IMG/VR virus record: IMGVR_UViG_3300012930_000005
Coordinates: 1 to 55,116 of that record
Length of the DNA: 55,116 bases
Source: a virus
Strand: one strand, 5' to 3'
Shown here: positions 34,672 through 42,696 of the stretch, one piece after another
How the letters are laid out: every line of letters begins with the position of its first letter
How positions within the stretch are numbered: position 1 is the stretch's first letter
The notes under the pieces: model-generated
What the model saw: the letters and a program-made list of their open reading frames with translations, nothing else
What the model was told of the DNA's origin: nothing
The model's database searches: none
Made by a program: the position numbers and the translations under genes

Positions 34672-35559
34672 ATGAAGCTCATCCAGATAATCGACCGACC
34701 AATTGCCTTTCAAAGATCATTCGTCTACATGACGAAGAGCATAAACGCAGCTCTGATGCTATCCCAGGCCGTGTACTGGTCTAACAGAACCACGCTCTCT
34801 GACGGTTGGTTTTACAAGGTACGCGATGAGTGGGAAAACGAGACAGGACTCACCCGCACAGAGCAAGAGACTGCCCGTAAAATACTTCGGAATCTAGGGA
34901 TACTGGAAGAGAATCTCCGTGGTGTTCCGGCTAAGATGCACTATCGAATCAACGAAGACAACCTGCGGACTTGCTTGCTGGAAACCAGCCGTACAGTTGG
35001 CGGGAAACCTGCCGACAGTGATGTAGGAAACCTGCCAACATATATAGGAACAGAGACTACTACAGAGACTACAGCAGAGAGCACAACTAAGGCGCTTTCT
35101 ACGAAAGCTGTATCGAAGTTCCGTCTCCCTGATTGGATTGATTCCGAGAGATGGAACGACTATGAGGACATGCGGAAGAAGTTGAAGAAGCCTATGACGG
35201 ACAAGGCTCGCTCTCTCGCGGTCGGCAAGCTGGTGGAACTAGAGGTACAGGGCTCGCCGCACGAAGCAGTTCTAGAGCAATCAATCATGAACTCATGGCA
35301 AGGTCTGTTCCCTGTTAGGGACGAAGGAGGAGCACGTGGAACTTCAAAGGCACAACAGCGGACCACTGGAATGGTCAACGCCGGAAGAGAGGTTATCGCC
35401 GGAATATCTCAAATGGATCGTAACGGAGCTTACGCGAATCGGAGTGATGGTGGGACAGGAGGTGAGCAAGGAGCGCCTACTCTTGACGGCAGAGTGCATA
35501 CGCGACAACGGAGTCGAGCGCTTACGGATGGAGAAAGCATTCCTGAAAGCTCAGACTGA
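34672..35559 (+). CDS. Replication initiator-like protein
   Basis: At 295 residues. The N-terminal 110 residues carry a winged-helix-like region (MLSQAVYWSNRTTLSDGWFY, then LTRTEQETARKILRNLGILEE), as in DnaD/initiator-type phage proteins. A Thr/Ser linker (TETTTETTAESTTK) leads to a C-terminal helical domain (WNDYEDMRKKLKKPMTDKARSLAV) similar to DnaD-type tails. The last 75 residues are low-complexity and lie over the next gene. It should bind the origin or load helicase. GAGAGG lies before the ATG and within the leader structures. Confidence 0.6.
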   Translation: MKLIQIIDRPIAFQRSFVYMTKSINAALMLSQAVYWSNRTTLSDGWFYKVRDEWENETGLTRTEQETARKILRNLGILEENLRGVPAKMHYRINEDNLRTCLLETSRTVGGKPADSDVGNLPTYIGTETTTETTAESTTKALSTKAVSKFRLPDWIDSERWNDYEDMRKKLKKPMTDKARSLAVGKLVELEVQGSPHEAVLEQSIMNSWQGLFPVRDEGGARGTSKAQQRTTGMVNAGREVIAGISQMDRNGAYANRSDGGTGGEQGAPTLDGRVHTRQRSRALTDGESIPESSD

Positions 35560-35704
35560 GTGCACATTCTTTCCCTGCCCTGTAGATGTGCTCAAGCACA
35601 TAGATCGAAGCTGGCAAGCTGCACCGAAGCAACCAAAGATTGAAGAGAAGGAAGAGCGATGGATTCCGCCAACGTGGTACACGGAGAAGTTCGGGACAGA
35701 ATAG
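35336..35704 (+). CDS. Helicase-loader-like small protein (224-base overlap)
   Basis: At 122 residues, GTG start preceded by a perfect AAGGAGG (35324-35330). It lies in a different frame and overlaps the end of the initiator gene by 224 bases, which is long for phage. Helical (LKWIVTELTRIGVMVG, KERLLLTAECIRDNG), ending Pro/Glu-rich (EEKEERWIPPTWY). Its place between the initiator-like gene and helicase fits a helicase loader, but no motif confirms this. Confidence 0.55.
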   Translation: MELQRHNSGPLEWSTPEERLSPEYLKWIVTELTRIGVMVGQEVSKERLLLTAECIRDNGVERLRMEKAFLKAQTECTFFPCPVDVLKHIDRSWQAAPKQPKIEEKEERWIPPTWYTEKFGTE

Positions 35705-37050
35705 CACCACACACAGAGCTTGCGATTCTCGGAGCGATGTTGCTTGACGCCAACTCAGTTACAACCGCCACGCTGAGTTTGGAACCAGGCGACTTCTCTC
35801 TTGAGTCTCACCGCGTGATCTATCGCACGATGCGAGAGATGAACACGTTAGGTGAGCCCATAGACTACCTCACGCTGCAACATGCTTTGGTCAAGAGGGG
35901 CCAGTTGCAGTCCGTGGGGGGTCTGGGGTACCTGCTACACCTGACGGAGGGCATACCGCGAAACCTGAACATCGCGTCCTACGTCAAGATCGTAAAGAAC
36001 AGCAGTGCATTGCGACAGATTGCAACGATGGCCGAAGTAGCAACCATCCGAGCTACGTCGCCGGACGAAGAAGCGACCGAAGTGCTACGCGACATGCAAG
36101 AGCGTATTACGGAGATAAGCGCAGACAGCAGCCGTGAGGTAGCCAAGTCGTTCGCTGAGATTGCACCTATGGTTGTAGAGACGATGCGTGCGCGTTCAGT
36201 AGCAGCGTCAGACGAGATAACGATGGGATTCACAACGACTCTACCGGATCTAGACCTGATCACGATGGGACTACAGAGGAAAGAGATGTCGGTCTGGGGT
36301 GGGTACCAGTCAGATGGCAAGACTTCGATAGCTCTGCAGATCGTGGGAGCGAACGCGAAGATTGGGATAGGTTGTGCGATCTTCTCGCATGAGAGCACGG
36401 AGGAATCAGTGTTCAAGCGCGTTACATCGCAGATATCGGGAATACCATTCAAGTACTTCAAAGACCCGCGACTAGTCCGAAATGAACTTCTGTTCGATCA
36501 GATTGGTACAGACTGGAAAGCGATAGAACGCTGCAGCAAGATAGTGGCCGACTATCCCATCTGGGTCATCTCGGGACGCATGAGCATAGCCAAGATACGT
36601 GCCGTTACAAAGATGCTGAAGGATCTTCACAACATCGGAATCATCGTGATCGACTTCGTGCAGAAAGTCATCACAGCAGAGAAAGACATGCGTATGAGGA
36701 TCACTTCAGCTTCGGAAGAGATACGCACATTGACGATGGAGACAGACACGCACGCCATCGTTCTATCGCAGCTCAACATGCCGGATAAGAAGATCAAAAC
36801 ACCACCGACGTTATGGAGTATGCGTGAGTCGCAAGGACCGGCAGATGACGCTCACCTGGTGTGTGGACTCTATCGGCCGCTGAATGAAGAAGGTAAGTTC
36901 CTAGGACTCGACAAGATCCACATCCTCAAGAATCGTGAGGGTGAGATGAACACGGATATCGATGTGGTTTACGACACGAAGATGATGATGTACGTGCCGA
37001 AGAAGCTACCGGATTACAACCAAACCTACGCATACGGAGAGCAGGGATGA
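35659..37050 (+). CDS. dnaB: DnaB-like replicative helicase
   Basis: At 463 residues. The N-terminal domain (ELAILGAMLLDANSV to about 130) is the DnaB N-domain. The RecA-type ATPase shows Walker A GGYQSDGKT (214-222), FSHEST at 243-248 at the SLEMS position of classic DnaB, Walker B IIVIDF (328-333) and LSQLN sensor. It unwinds DNA ahead of the fork as a hexamer. AAGGAAG precedes the ATG; it overlaps the previous gene by 46 bases. No primase domain is fused and none was seen elsewhere, so the host primase may be used. Confidence 0.88.
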   Translation: MDSANVVHGEVRDRIAPHTELAILGAMLLDANSVTTATLSLEPGDFSLESHRVIYRTMREMNTLGEPIDYLTLQHALVKRGQLQSVGGLGYLLHLTEGIPRNLNIASYVKIVKNSSALRQIATMAEVATIRATSPDEEATEVLRDMQERITEISADSSREVAKSFAEIAPMVVETMRARSVAASDEITMGFTTTLPDLDLITMGLQRKEMSVWGGYQSDGKTSIALQIVGANAKIGIGCAIFSHESTEESVFKRVTSQISGIPFKYFKDPRLVRNELLFDQIGTDWKAIERCSKIVADYPIWVISGRMSIAKIRAVTKMLKDLHNIGIIVIDFVQKVITAEKDMRMRITSASEEIRTLTMETDTHAIVLSQLNMPDKKIKTPPTLWSMRESQGPADDAHLVCGLYRPLNEEGKFLGLDKIHILKNREGEMNTDIDVVYDTKMMMYVPKKLPDYNQTYAYGEQG

Positions 37051-37268
37051 AGATGACGAAAGAGGAAGCAGAGAATCTCTGCAAGGACATCGGAGAGCAC
37101 CTCACCCAGATATCGAGGTACTTTCCTGAGCAATTCAAGTTCTCTCTGGTGGGTCGTGATCCTTCAGATCCAGATGGAGGGGTGATCGTAACCAGCGATG
37201 ACTACTTCGCACTGGCCGAGATGGTGCATAGAGTGGCACTCGGTAAAGACAAGACAAAGGTGAACTGA
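37047..37268 (+). CDS. Small hypothetical protein
   Basis: At 73 residues. ATGA overlap with the helicase stop. Helical ends with a short central loop (LVGRDPSDPDGGVIV). Possibly a helicase-associated protein by position. No family recognised. Confidence 0.6.
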   Translation: MKMTKEEAENLCKDIGEHLTQISRYFPEQFKFSLVGRDPSDPDGGVIVTSDDYFALAEMVHRVALGKDKTKVN

Positions 37269-37543
37269 TGAACAATCATCCGACCGGAGAACTCACAGAC
37301 GAAGTACTCGCAGCATGGCCGAACTGTTCTGTGCCTGACTGCGAGTACAAGGTAACGCACGACTCAGACAAATGCTTTCCTCACACGCATGGATGGGAAG
37401 CGGTGAGAGAGAACTTACGCAAGCAAATCAAAGATGCGTATGAGGTCTTCGAGTTTTCTGGAGACATGGACGAAGTGAAAGAAGCATACGCAGAGATAGC
37501 GCAATGCAAATTAGAACTCGAACAGATCAAGAATAGGAAGTAG
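37268..37543 (+). CDS. Small zinc-finger-like protein
   Basis: At 91 residues, sharing one base with the preceding stop (TGATG). CSVPDCEYKVTHDSDKCFPH near residue 20 provides two Cys, one Cys and His residues, a likely zinc site. The second half is a charged helix. DNA or RNA binding is plausible. Confidence 0.6.
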   Translation: MNNHPTGELTDEVLAAWPNCSVPDCEYKVTHDSDKCFPHTHGWEAVRENLRKQIKDAYEVFEFSGDMDEVKEAYAEIAQCKLELEQIKNRK

Positions 37544-37545
37544 CG

Positions 37546-38418
37546 ATGACAGCGGACATGTTGAGCGACAAGTTATGCGAGTGCGGATGCGGTGAGTTTA
37601 CTTACATCGCTACGAGGTCAGATTCGAGACGCAGCCAGGTCAAAGGTCAACCGATGCGGTATCTACCAGCACATAGCTCTGCAACAGCGGCTATGCGAAA
37701 CTTTGGCGCAGCCACACGTCCTATCTTGGACGTTGCCGACCGCGAGATAACCGAAGCCGACATCCTCAACCTACGTGATGTGGATGAGCTTCAAGCCGCC
37801 GATATCTTCGATGCACGTGTACGACGCTTAGAAGCAAGGCATCGTGCAACCTTCGTTGAGATGGGTTTGATCCTGATGGAGATGGAAGACCGAGAGCTGT
37901 ACAGAGTCTTGGTAGATCCTGCAACCGGCCACTACTGGACATCGTATGACCGCTGGCTCTGCAACGCAGCTCCTATCTCACGTAGCGGTGGCTACGCCGC
38001 AGTCAAGGCGATGCGTAACACGGTCATTCCAATCTCAGACCTGAGAGAGATGCCACGCTTCGCAGTAGAGACGATAAGCCAGCTCTCACCGGCTGTTCAA
38101 CGCAACCCTGTGGTGATCATCTCGGCTAAGAACGATACAGAGGAAGTGTTCAGAGAGAAGCTCGAAAAGAACTTCCCAGACCAGCACATCGAAACGAAGA
38201 AGAGCGTACGCCTGAAGACCGACAAAAGCTCACGTGTGGTGTTCGACAAGGCTGTAGAGGCCATGATGGTTCTCTATGAGGCGGCGACAAGGGAAGAGGC
38301 TATCGGCTTCCTCTGCACGCGGTTCCTGAGCGAGACGTGCGAGGTTGAGGAGTACGCGATGCTGACGAACGAGCTGGCGTTAGAGGAAGTGAAGCTCAGC
38401 AGGAAGAGGGCATCATGA
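37546..38418 (+). CDS. Protein with N-terminal CxCGCG zinc motif
   Basis: At 290 residues. The first 45 residues (CECGCGEFTYIAT, then GQPMRYLPAHSS) match a Cys/His motif common at the start of phage HNH-type and DNA-binding proteins. The remainder is helical (MGLILMEMEDRELYRVLVD, EEVFREKLEKNFPDQ) without an HNH catalytic core. Possible replication or repair DNA-binding protein. The following gene overlaps its stop. Confidence 0.6.
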   Translation: MTADMLSDKLCECGCGEFTYIATRSDSRRSQVKGQPMRYLPAHSSATAAMRNFGAATRPILDVADREITEADILNLRDVDELQAADIFDARVRRLEARHRATFVEMGLILMEMEDRELYRVLVDPATGHYWTSYDRWLCNAAPISRSGGYAAVKAMRNTVIPISDLREMPRFAVETISQLSPAVQRNPVVIISAKNDTEEVFREKLEKNFPDQHIETKKSVRLKTDKSSRVVFDKAVEAMMVLYEAATREEAIGFLCTRFLSETCEVEEYAMLTNELALEEVKLSRKRAS

Positions 38419-38666
38419 GCCCATTCCACCTGAAGGTAATCTCAGACTACGCGAAAGGGATACCGCGATCACAGATAGCGAAATGGGCTCATTGTTCTCA
38501 ACAGAGGATCTACGTGGTAACGGGTAGAACCGAATACTATACCAATGGATATAGCGCACCAGCAAGATGTTGTAGATATGCTCAGGAACGCAGAGAACGT
38601 TTCAAGCAGATGCAGGAGTACATCAGAGAGTATGAAGCGATCACCAATCCGCAAGTCACGCAGTAA
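38415..38666 (+). CDS. Small helix-turn-helix-like protein
   Basis: At 83 residues. Helices RSQIAKWAHCSQQRIYVV could form a helix-turn-helix, and the end is charged (YAQERRERFKQMQEY). It begins by ATGA overlap and ends within the HNH gene (35-base overlap). Possibly a regulator, but the evidence is slight. Confidence 0.5.
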   Translation: MSPFHLKVISDYAKGIPRSQIAKWAHCSQQRIYVVTGRTEYYTNGYSAPARCCRYAQERRERFKQMQEYIREYEAITNPQVTQ

Positions 38667-38916
38667 GCCAAGGCCCGGACGCCTGAAGGACGAAGACATG
38701 ACAGCGCTTCGCCTGACAGCATTTATCCGAGACGAAGGTCAATGTGTAGCTTGCGGGAAGATGCTGGACTGGAACACGTTCCACTTAGCTCACATCAGGA
38801 ACAAACGAATGTGGGGAGATAAGCTTGAGAATGTCTGTTGTAAATGCTTCGATTGCCACATCGTAAAAGAACACAATCCAAAATCCGTGCCAGCGAAAGT
38901 GAGACCGCCACAATGA
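38632..38916 (+). CDS. HNH endonuclease
   Basis: At 94 residues from the ATG at 38632. Basic N-terminus (KRSPIRKSRSKPRPGRLKD), then CVACG (Cys38, Cys41), FHLAHI (His51, His54), and VCCKCFDCHIVKEHN with zinc Cys and the second His. Small stand-alone HNH enzyme, possibly for packaging, repair or self-spread. Nearby gene order (RusA follows) suggests replication or repair. An upstream in-frame ATG at 38545 lies inside the previous gene and lacks a ribosome binding site. Confidence 0.75.
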   Translation: MKRSPIRKSRSKPRPGRLKDEDMTALRLTAFIRDEGQCVACGKMLDWNTFHLAHIRNKRMWGDKLENVCCKCFDCHIVKEHNPKSVPAKVRPPQ

Positions 38917-39161
38917 GTAAACCGATGTTAGTGACACACAGACCAGCAGGGGATGTATGGAATCATGGAGTGATGATGTGCCAAGACTGTGGATTCCTCT
39001 TCCTCGCCGAGGACGGGATAGTTAGGCACCCTAGCGGAGACGAAGGATATCACTCCGAAACAAAGAAAGAGATGCTAAAAAGCTGCAGCAACGCCGGAAA
39101 ATCCTTCACCTTTCCCCCCGAGGATCCTGTCGTAGGAATCGAGGTCACCGAATGCAAATAA
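38913..39161 (+). CDS. Small zinc-ribbon-like protein
   Basis: At 82 residues. ATGA overlap with the HNH stop. MCQDCGFLFLAEDG gives a CxxC knuckle, and other Cys and His residues follow (KSCSNAG, EGYHSE). It overlaps the RusA start by 10 bases. Function unknown. Confidence 0.6.
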   Translation: MSKPMLVTHRPAGDVWNHGVMMCQDCGFLFLAEDGIVRHPSGDEGYHSETKKEMLKSCSNAGKSFTFPPEDPVVGIEVTECK

Positions 39162-39712
39162 CATTCAAGGTACAGGAGAAGCCACAGCCGCAGGGTTCGA
39201 TGCAAGCGTTCATCTTGCCTAGCAGAGAGTCCGCGTACTCTGCAGCGTGGGCAGTCATCAAAGCCAGGACATCGGATGCCGATAAGATCTACGACATCAT
39301 CGCAGCCTACGGCAAACGCTTACGTACCATCGTGACCTCTGACAATAAGAAGCTCAAGCCGTGGCGTGCAGCCGTTCGAGGCGCAGCGATGAGAGCGATG
39401 CAGGAATGCGGCCAGCACATGATCGAGGCACAAGCACCGGCCAGGTTGACGTTAGACTTCTACTTCCTCAAGCCGCCATCAGTGAAGAAGCGCAGGTTCA
39501 TGACTGTAAAACCAGATCTGGACAAGCTCATTCGTTCCACTATGGATGCTCTCTCGGAGGTGATCTATGCGGACGACTCGCAGGTGGTCATCCTCAATGT
39601 AACAAAGAACTACGGCCCCATTGAAGGAGTTGCCATAAGCGCCGCGAGTGTGGAAACAGAAGAAAATGGCACCCTTTTCTCGTTAGAAGAGCTGGAAGCA
39701 GAGGTATTCTAG
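39152..39712 (+). CDS. rusA: RusA-like Holliday junction resolvase
   Basis: At 186 residues. The RusA catalytic pattern is visible: KPDLDKLIRSTMDAL (Asp122, Asp124, Asp132), then ADDSQVV (Asp141/142), with KPQPQGS near the N-terminus. RusA resolves four-way junctions in recombination intermediates, which would help here with annealing-based recombination. Slightly long for the family (about 120-140), owing to an insertion at residues 25-70. Confidence 0.85.
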   Translation: MQITFKVQEKPQPQGSMQAFILPSRESAYSAAWAVIKARTSDADKIYDIIAAYGKRLRTIVTSDNKKLKPWRAAVRGAAMRAMQECGQHMIEAQAPARLTLDFYFLKPPSVKKRRFMTVKPDLDKLIRSTMDALSEVIYADDSQVVILNVTKNYGPIEGVAISAASVETEENGTLFSLEELEAEVF

Positions 39713-39728
39713 CCGCAGGAGAACAATC

Positions 39729-40073
39729 ATGCATGTTCTGATGCTATTTCTATTCGCATTCACAATTCCACCGGCAGCAAAGGTTATTGCAGTAGCGGTG
39801 GTCGTGTACGGGGTACTTCAGGGTTTGAAGAAGGCTCCCGTATTCAGCACTTTTCTCTCTGGTACCTGGGCTCTAGTATTCAACATTGCCTTCTCAGTCT
39901 TAGGCGTGTTGGTAGTAGCGGCACCCGGTACTTTGTATAGCGTGGACACCTTGAACGACATCTTTATGGTTATTGGAACCGCTCTAGCCGCAGCCGGGAT
40001 ACACGGCACTACAAAGACTCTGGCACCAGCGACACCTGCACCCGTAGTACCAGCAACGCCACCTACGCCGTAA
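39729..40073 (+). CDS. Small polytopic membrane protein, holin candidate
   Basis: At 114 residues. About three membrane helices (VLMLFLFAFTIPPAAKVIAV, LVFNIAFSVLGVLVVAAP, IFMVIGTALAAAGIHG), then a Pro/Ala tail (ATPAPVVPATPP). AGGAGAACAATC precedes the ATG. Size and build fit a holin, but it lies in the early operon far from the endolysin, with a lipoprotein downstream. Superinfection exclusion is an alternative. Confidence 0.55.
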   Translation: MHVLMLFLFAFTIPPAAKVIAVAVVVYGVLQGLKKAPVFSTFLSGTWALVFNIAFSVLGVLVVAAPGTLYSVDTLNDIFMVIGTALAAAGIHGTTKTLAPATPAPVVPATPPTP

Positions 40074-40083
40074 AAGGAGCAGT

Positions 40084-40449
40084 ATGAAGAAAGTTACAGC
40101 AGCATTCGCCAGCCTTATGCTGTGCGTCCTGTTCATCACAGGATGCTCAGGATTCGAGCGGACGACACTCCAGACGCTCTCTGCGTCTAAGGTAACTATC
40201 GATGGAGCCCATGCAGACTATGAGTCTGGAAAGCTTCCTCACACACAGGCCGTCAACGACGTGATCACCAAAGCTATTGCGATTCAGAAGACCGCAGTAG
40301 ATGCGATGGTGGTCTATGAGCAGATGAAGATAACAGGACAGACTTCAGCTCTGCCGGAGCAAGAAACGGTCGTTCTGGTAGCTCTCGTCAACCTTCCAAC
40401 CATCCTCACCGACGTAAAAGGGCTTTACTCAACCGGAGGTGCTAAGTGA
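40084..40449 (+). CDS. Small lipoprotein (spanin-like candidate)
   Basis: At 121 residues. N-terminal signal (MKKVTAAFASLMLCVLF) with lipobox ITGC, so Cys21 should be lipidated. The mature part is helical and soluble. Lipoproteins near holins are often outer-membrane spanins, but this one is long and lacks a typical Pro-rich linker. The next gene overlaps its stop by GTGA. Confidence 0.65.
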   Translation: MKKVTAAFASLMLCVLFITGCSGFERTTLQTLSASKVTIDGAHADYESGKLPHTQAVNDVITKAIAIQKTAVDAMVVYEQMKITGQTSALPEQETVVLVALVNLPTILTDVKGLYSTGGAK

Positions 40450-40706
40450 GCACAGCATCAGACGTATCAACAGCCGTAGCAGAAGTACAAGCCGTAGCCG
40501 ACGCCATCCTGAAGCTGATTGAGGTAGATGTACCTCCGGTAGCAGGAGAAGCAGCCGTAAGCCAGAGCATACTGGATGAGATCGCCACTCTTCTCCTGAA
40601 GGCTCTAGCGGCATATCAAGCTGCCGCAGGTACTCCGATTACCGTAGAAGCTTTCCAGGCTCTCTACGCCGACAGTACACCCCTAACCCCGCCGGACGCG
40701 TCTTAG
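40446..40706 (+). CDS. Small Ala/Val-rich hypothetical protein
   Basis: At 86 residues, GTG start by GTGA overlap. Two helical segments of high Ala content (VSTAVAEVQAVADAILKLIE, SILDEIATLLLKALAAYQAA). Not clearly a membrane protein. It may act with the lipoprotein, given the coupling. Confidence 0.6.
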   Translation: MSTASDVSTAVAEVQAVADAILKLIEVDVPPVAGEAAVSQSILDEIATLLLKALAAYQAAAGTPITVEAFQALYADSTPLTPPDAS

Positions 40707-40711
40707 TCTGT

Positions 40712-41221
40712 ATGTGGCCCTTCCACCGTCACCGCCGCCTAAAGAATATCGAGCGTTTAGTAGAGCGCTCGGTAGCTCTCCAGTGCGAGTCTTTGTTCGT
40801 CCTGAAACGTATCGAGGATAAGCTAGGCCCGAAGCCGGAGGTAAGAAGCTTCAAAATCACACAACGCACCGAAGGAGAAACGAACATGGCAGATCAGCAG
40901 CCCGTCAAGGGAATCGTACCCGGGACATCAGCAACGTTTGACGCTACGCCCCAGGACGCCGCAGGAAACACCATCACGGAGCCAGTTGGTACTGTACCGA
41001 CCTGGATATCCTCTGACCCCGTAAACGCCCCTGTAGTGGCTTCTACAGACGGATTGAGCGCAAGCATCACAGCAAGCCCCACAGCACCTCTGAATACAAG
41101 CTTCACCCTGTCTGTAAGCCTCACTAACTCAGACGGAACCGTAGCAAATGGATCTACTCCTGTCCCATTCATCGCAGCATCTGTAACAGTTGCCTCGTTC
41201 ATAATTACGCAGCGTGCATAA
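40712..41221 (+). CDS. Ig-like domain protein with a probable second start at 40886
   Basis: At 169 residues for the long form. Residues 1-45 are basic and helical (MWPFHRHRRLKNIERLVER). Residues 59-169 form an Ig-like beta domain (TSATFDATPQDAAGNTI, SFTLSVSLTNSDGTV), as in phage surface decorations. The ATG at 40886, residue 59, is preceded by a strong GAAGGAG, while the first ATG has none, so a 111-residue short form is likely and may be the main product. The phrases SFKITQR and SFIITQR occur before and at the end of the domain. Confidence 0.6.
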   Translation: MWPFHRHRRLKNIERLVERSVALQCESLFVLKRIEDKLGPKPEVRSFKITQRTEGETNMADQQPVKGIVPGTSATFDATPQDAAGNTITEPVGTVPTWISSDPVNAPVVASTDGLSASITASPTAPLNTSFTLSVSLTNSDGTVANGSTPVPFIAASVTVASFIITQRA

Positions 41222-41660
41222 CCTATATCAATTACCGGAAAGAATCTCGTCCAAGATCTCAGTAGCCAGCAATGGCTGCTGGGAATGGACGGGATGCAGA
41301 TGTTCGGGAGGGTACGGCCAAGTACGATTCATGGGTAAAGTTTGCAGAGCACACAGGGTCGTTTATGTACTTCTCAAGGGAGAGATACCCTATGGTCTTG
41401 TCTTAGATCATCGGTGCAGAAATAGAAAATGTACGAATCCTGATCATGTTGAACCTGTGACAGAAAAGGTAAACATCCTAAGAGGAGTAGGAGCTTGTGC
41501 CGTTCACGCGAGGAAGGAAACCTGCATTCGAGGCCACTACCTAGAGAAACGGTGGAAAGTGGAAGGGCAAAGAGTTTGTCGGATATGTTGCCGAGAGAGC
41601 GTTAGGTTAGCAATGAAAAGATACCGTGAGCGTAAAAAGAGGCAACAGCTTATTTCTTGA
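41214..41660 (+). CDS. HNH endonuclease (homing-type)
   Basis: At 148 residues, GTG start overlapping the previous gene by 8 bases. GCWEWTGCRCSGGYG and AHRVVY precede the core LDHRCRNRKCTNPDHVEPVT (His66, Asn75, His78), the typical HNH catalytic layout of free-standing homing endonucleases. The C-terminus has further zinc Cys and a basic end. It is the last gene before a terminator, at an operon end, a common site for such mobile genes. Confidence 0.85.
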   Translation: MHNLYQLPERISSKISVASNGCWEWTGCRCSGGYGQVRFMGKVCRAHRVVYVLLKGEIPYGLVLDHRCRNRKCTNPDHVEPVTEKVNILRGVGACAVHARKETCIRGHYLEKRWKVEGQRVCRICCRESVRLAMKRYRERKKRQQLIS

Positions 41661-41667
41661 CATAAGA

Positions 41668-41697
41668 AAGGCCCCCTAAACATCTGGGAGCCTTTCG
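41668..41697. terminator. Hairpin terminator between convergent operons
   Basis: AAAGGC..CCC and GGG..GCCTTT pair with one mismatch and a loop of about 8 bases. It separates the rightward early operon from the leftward operon and lies within 60 bases of both ends. Confidence 0.65.
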
Positions 41698-41718
41698 CGT
41701 GAGAGAAGAGGAGTGGGT

Positions 41719-41940
41719 CTAGACTAACCCAAGTCGTACCCGATGTTCAATATGACTCCATTCGGTAGCTGAAATAAATAGCGGAGCACAACGCGCTCTC
41801 TCAGGATGTAAGCGAAGATCGTGGGCGGTTTTAGCATCAGGATGGTCTACAACAGGCGCGTTGCAGCGTGGACAGTAGAAGACTTCTCTACCGTTGGTTT
41901 GAGCGATGATAAGAGGCATACTGTCAGACATTCGAGCCAT
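41719..41940 (-). CDS. Small Cys/His zinc-finger-like protein
   Basis: At 73 residues. YCPRCNAPVVDHPDAK with following HDLRLHPERARC gives a probable zinc site. GGAGGG precedes the start. It is the distal gene of the leftward operon, 27 bases after the recombinase. It may be a regulator or partner. Confidence 0.65.
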   Translation of the reverse strand: MARMSDSMPLIIAQTNGREVFYCPRCNAPVVDHPDAKTAHDLRLHPERARCAPLFISATEWSHIEHRVRLGLV

Positions 41941-41967
41941 TAGAAATACCCTCCAAAGCAGATTGAG

Positions 41968-42696
41968 TTACAAAGCTGGTGACAATTGAACGTTTTCAAC
42001 AACTTGCACATCGTGTTTTTGTAATTGACTTGGAATCTGTTGCCCTGCGGCGAATCGGATAAGAATCTTACCGACAGTCGCAGCCTTCCATTCACCCCCA
42101 TTTCTCGCATATTGACCAACGTAATTGAGGTTCTTTGCGATATCGAGATAGGTCAAACCTTCGTCTCTCATGCGCCGCATCCAGTCCAAGGTTGGACGCT
42201 CATCCTCGTTCGCGCCGTATGGCTTCCTTCCTTCGCAGCGACCGTGGGATATCTTGTGGCGCTGCCGAGCCCCACGAAGCCGTAGAACGATTACGCTCTT
42301 CTCGTATTCAGCGATGCATCCGAAGATCTGGCGTACCAGAACGCGGGAAGGATCAGAGGAGCAAAGATCAGGTTCAGCGGTAGAGAGAAGCTCATAGCCG
42401 CGCTTCTGCATATCGGCTATCAGAGTCTCCTGAACCATCAGGTCACGTGCGAGTCGGTCCAGCTTCTCGATCAGGACGACCTTTACATCGTTGTCCTCTA
42501 GATCCACGAAGAGGCTTTGTAGAGCCGGACGGTCGTCCAGCTCCTTTGTGCCGGAGACGCCCTCTTCGCGGTAAGTCTTGACTATCTCGATACCGCGTTG
42601 AGCAGCGTACGCTTCACACGCCAAGTACTGACGTCGGAAGCCGTCACCCTCAACCTGTCCGGCACCTGAGACGCGGAGGTATACGTAAGCCTTCAT
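41968..42696 (-). CDS. Serine site-specific recombinase
   Basis: At 242 residues. Resolvase-type catalytic domain with YLRVSGAGQ (Ser10 is the nucleophile), LDRLARDL near 80 and the E-helix. A Recombinase-family region follows (GRKPYG, then LDIAKNLNYVG and a W..ATV.KIL ending), much shorter than in large serine integrases (over 450 residues). It could be a resolvase, invertase or compact integrase; no attachment site was identified. It starts by ATGA overlap with the RNase H stop. Confidence 0.8.
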   Translation of the reverse strand: MKAYVYLRVSGAGQVEGDGFRRQYLACEAYAAQRGIEIVKTYREEGVSGTKELDDRPALQSLFVDLEDNDVKVVLIEKLDRLARDLMVQETLIADMQKRGYELLSTAEPDLCSSDPSRVLVRQIFGCIAEYEKSVIVLRLRGARQRHKISHGRCEGRKPYGANEDERPTLDWMRRMRDEGLTYLDIAKNLNYVGQYARNGGEWKAATVGKILIRFAAGQQIPSQLQKHDVQVVENVQLSPAL

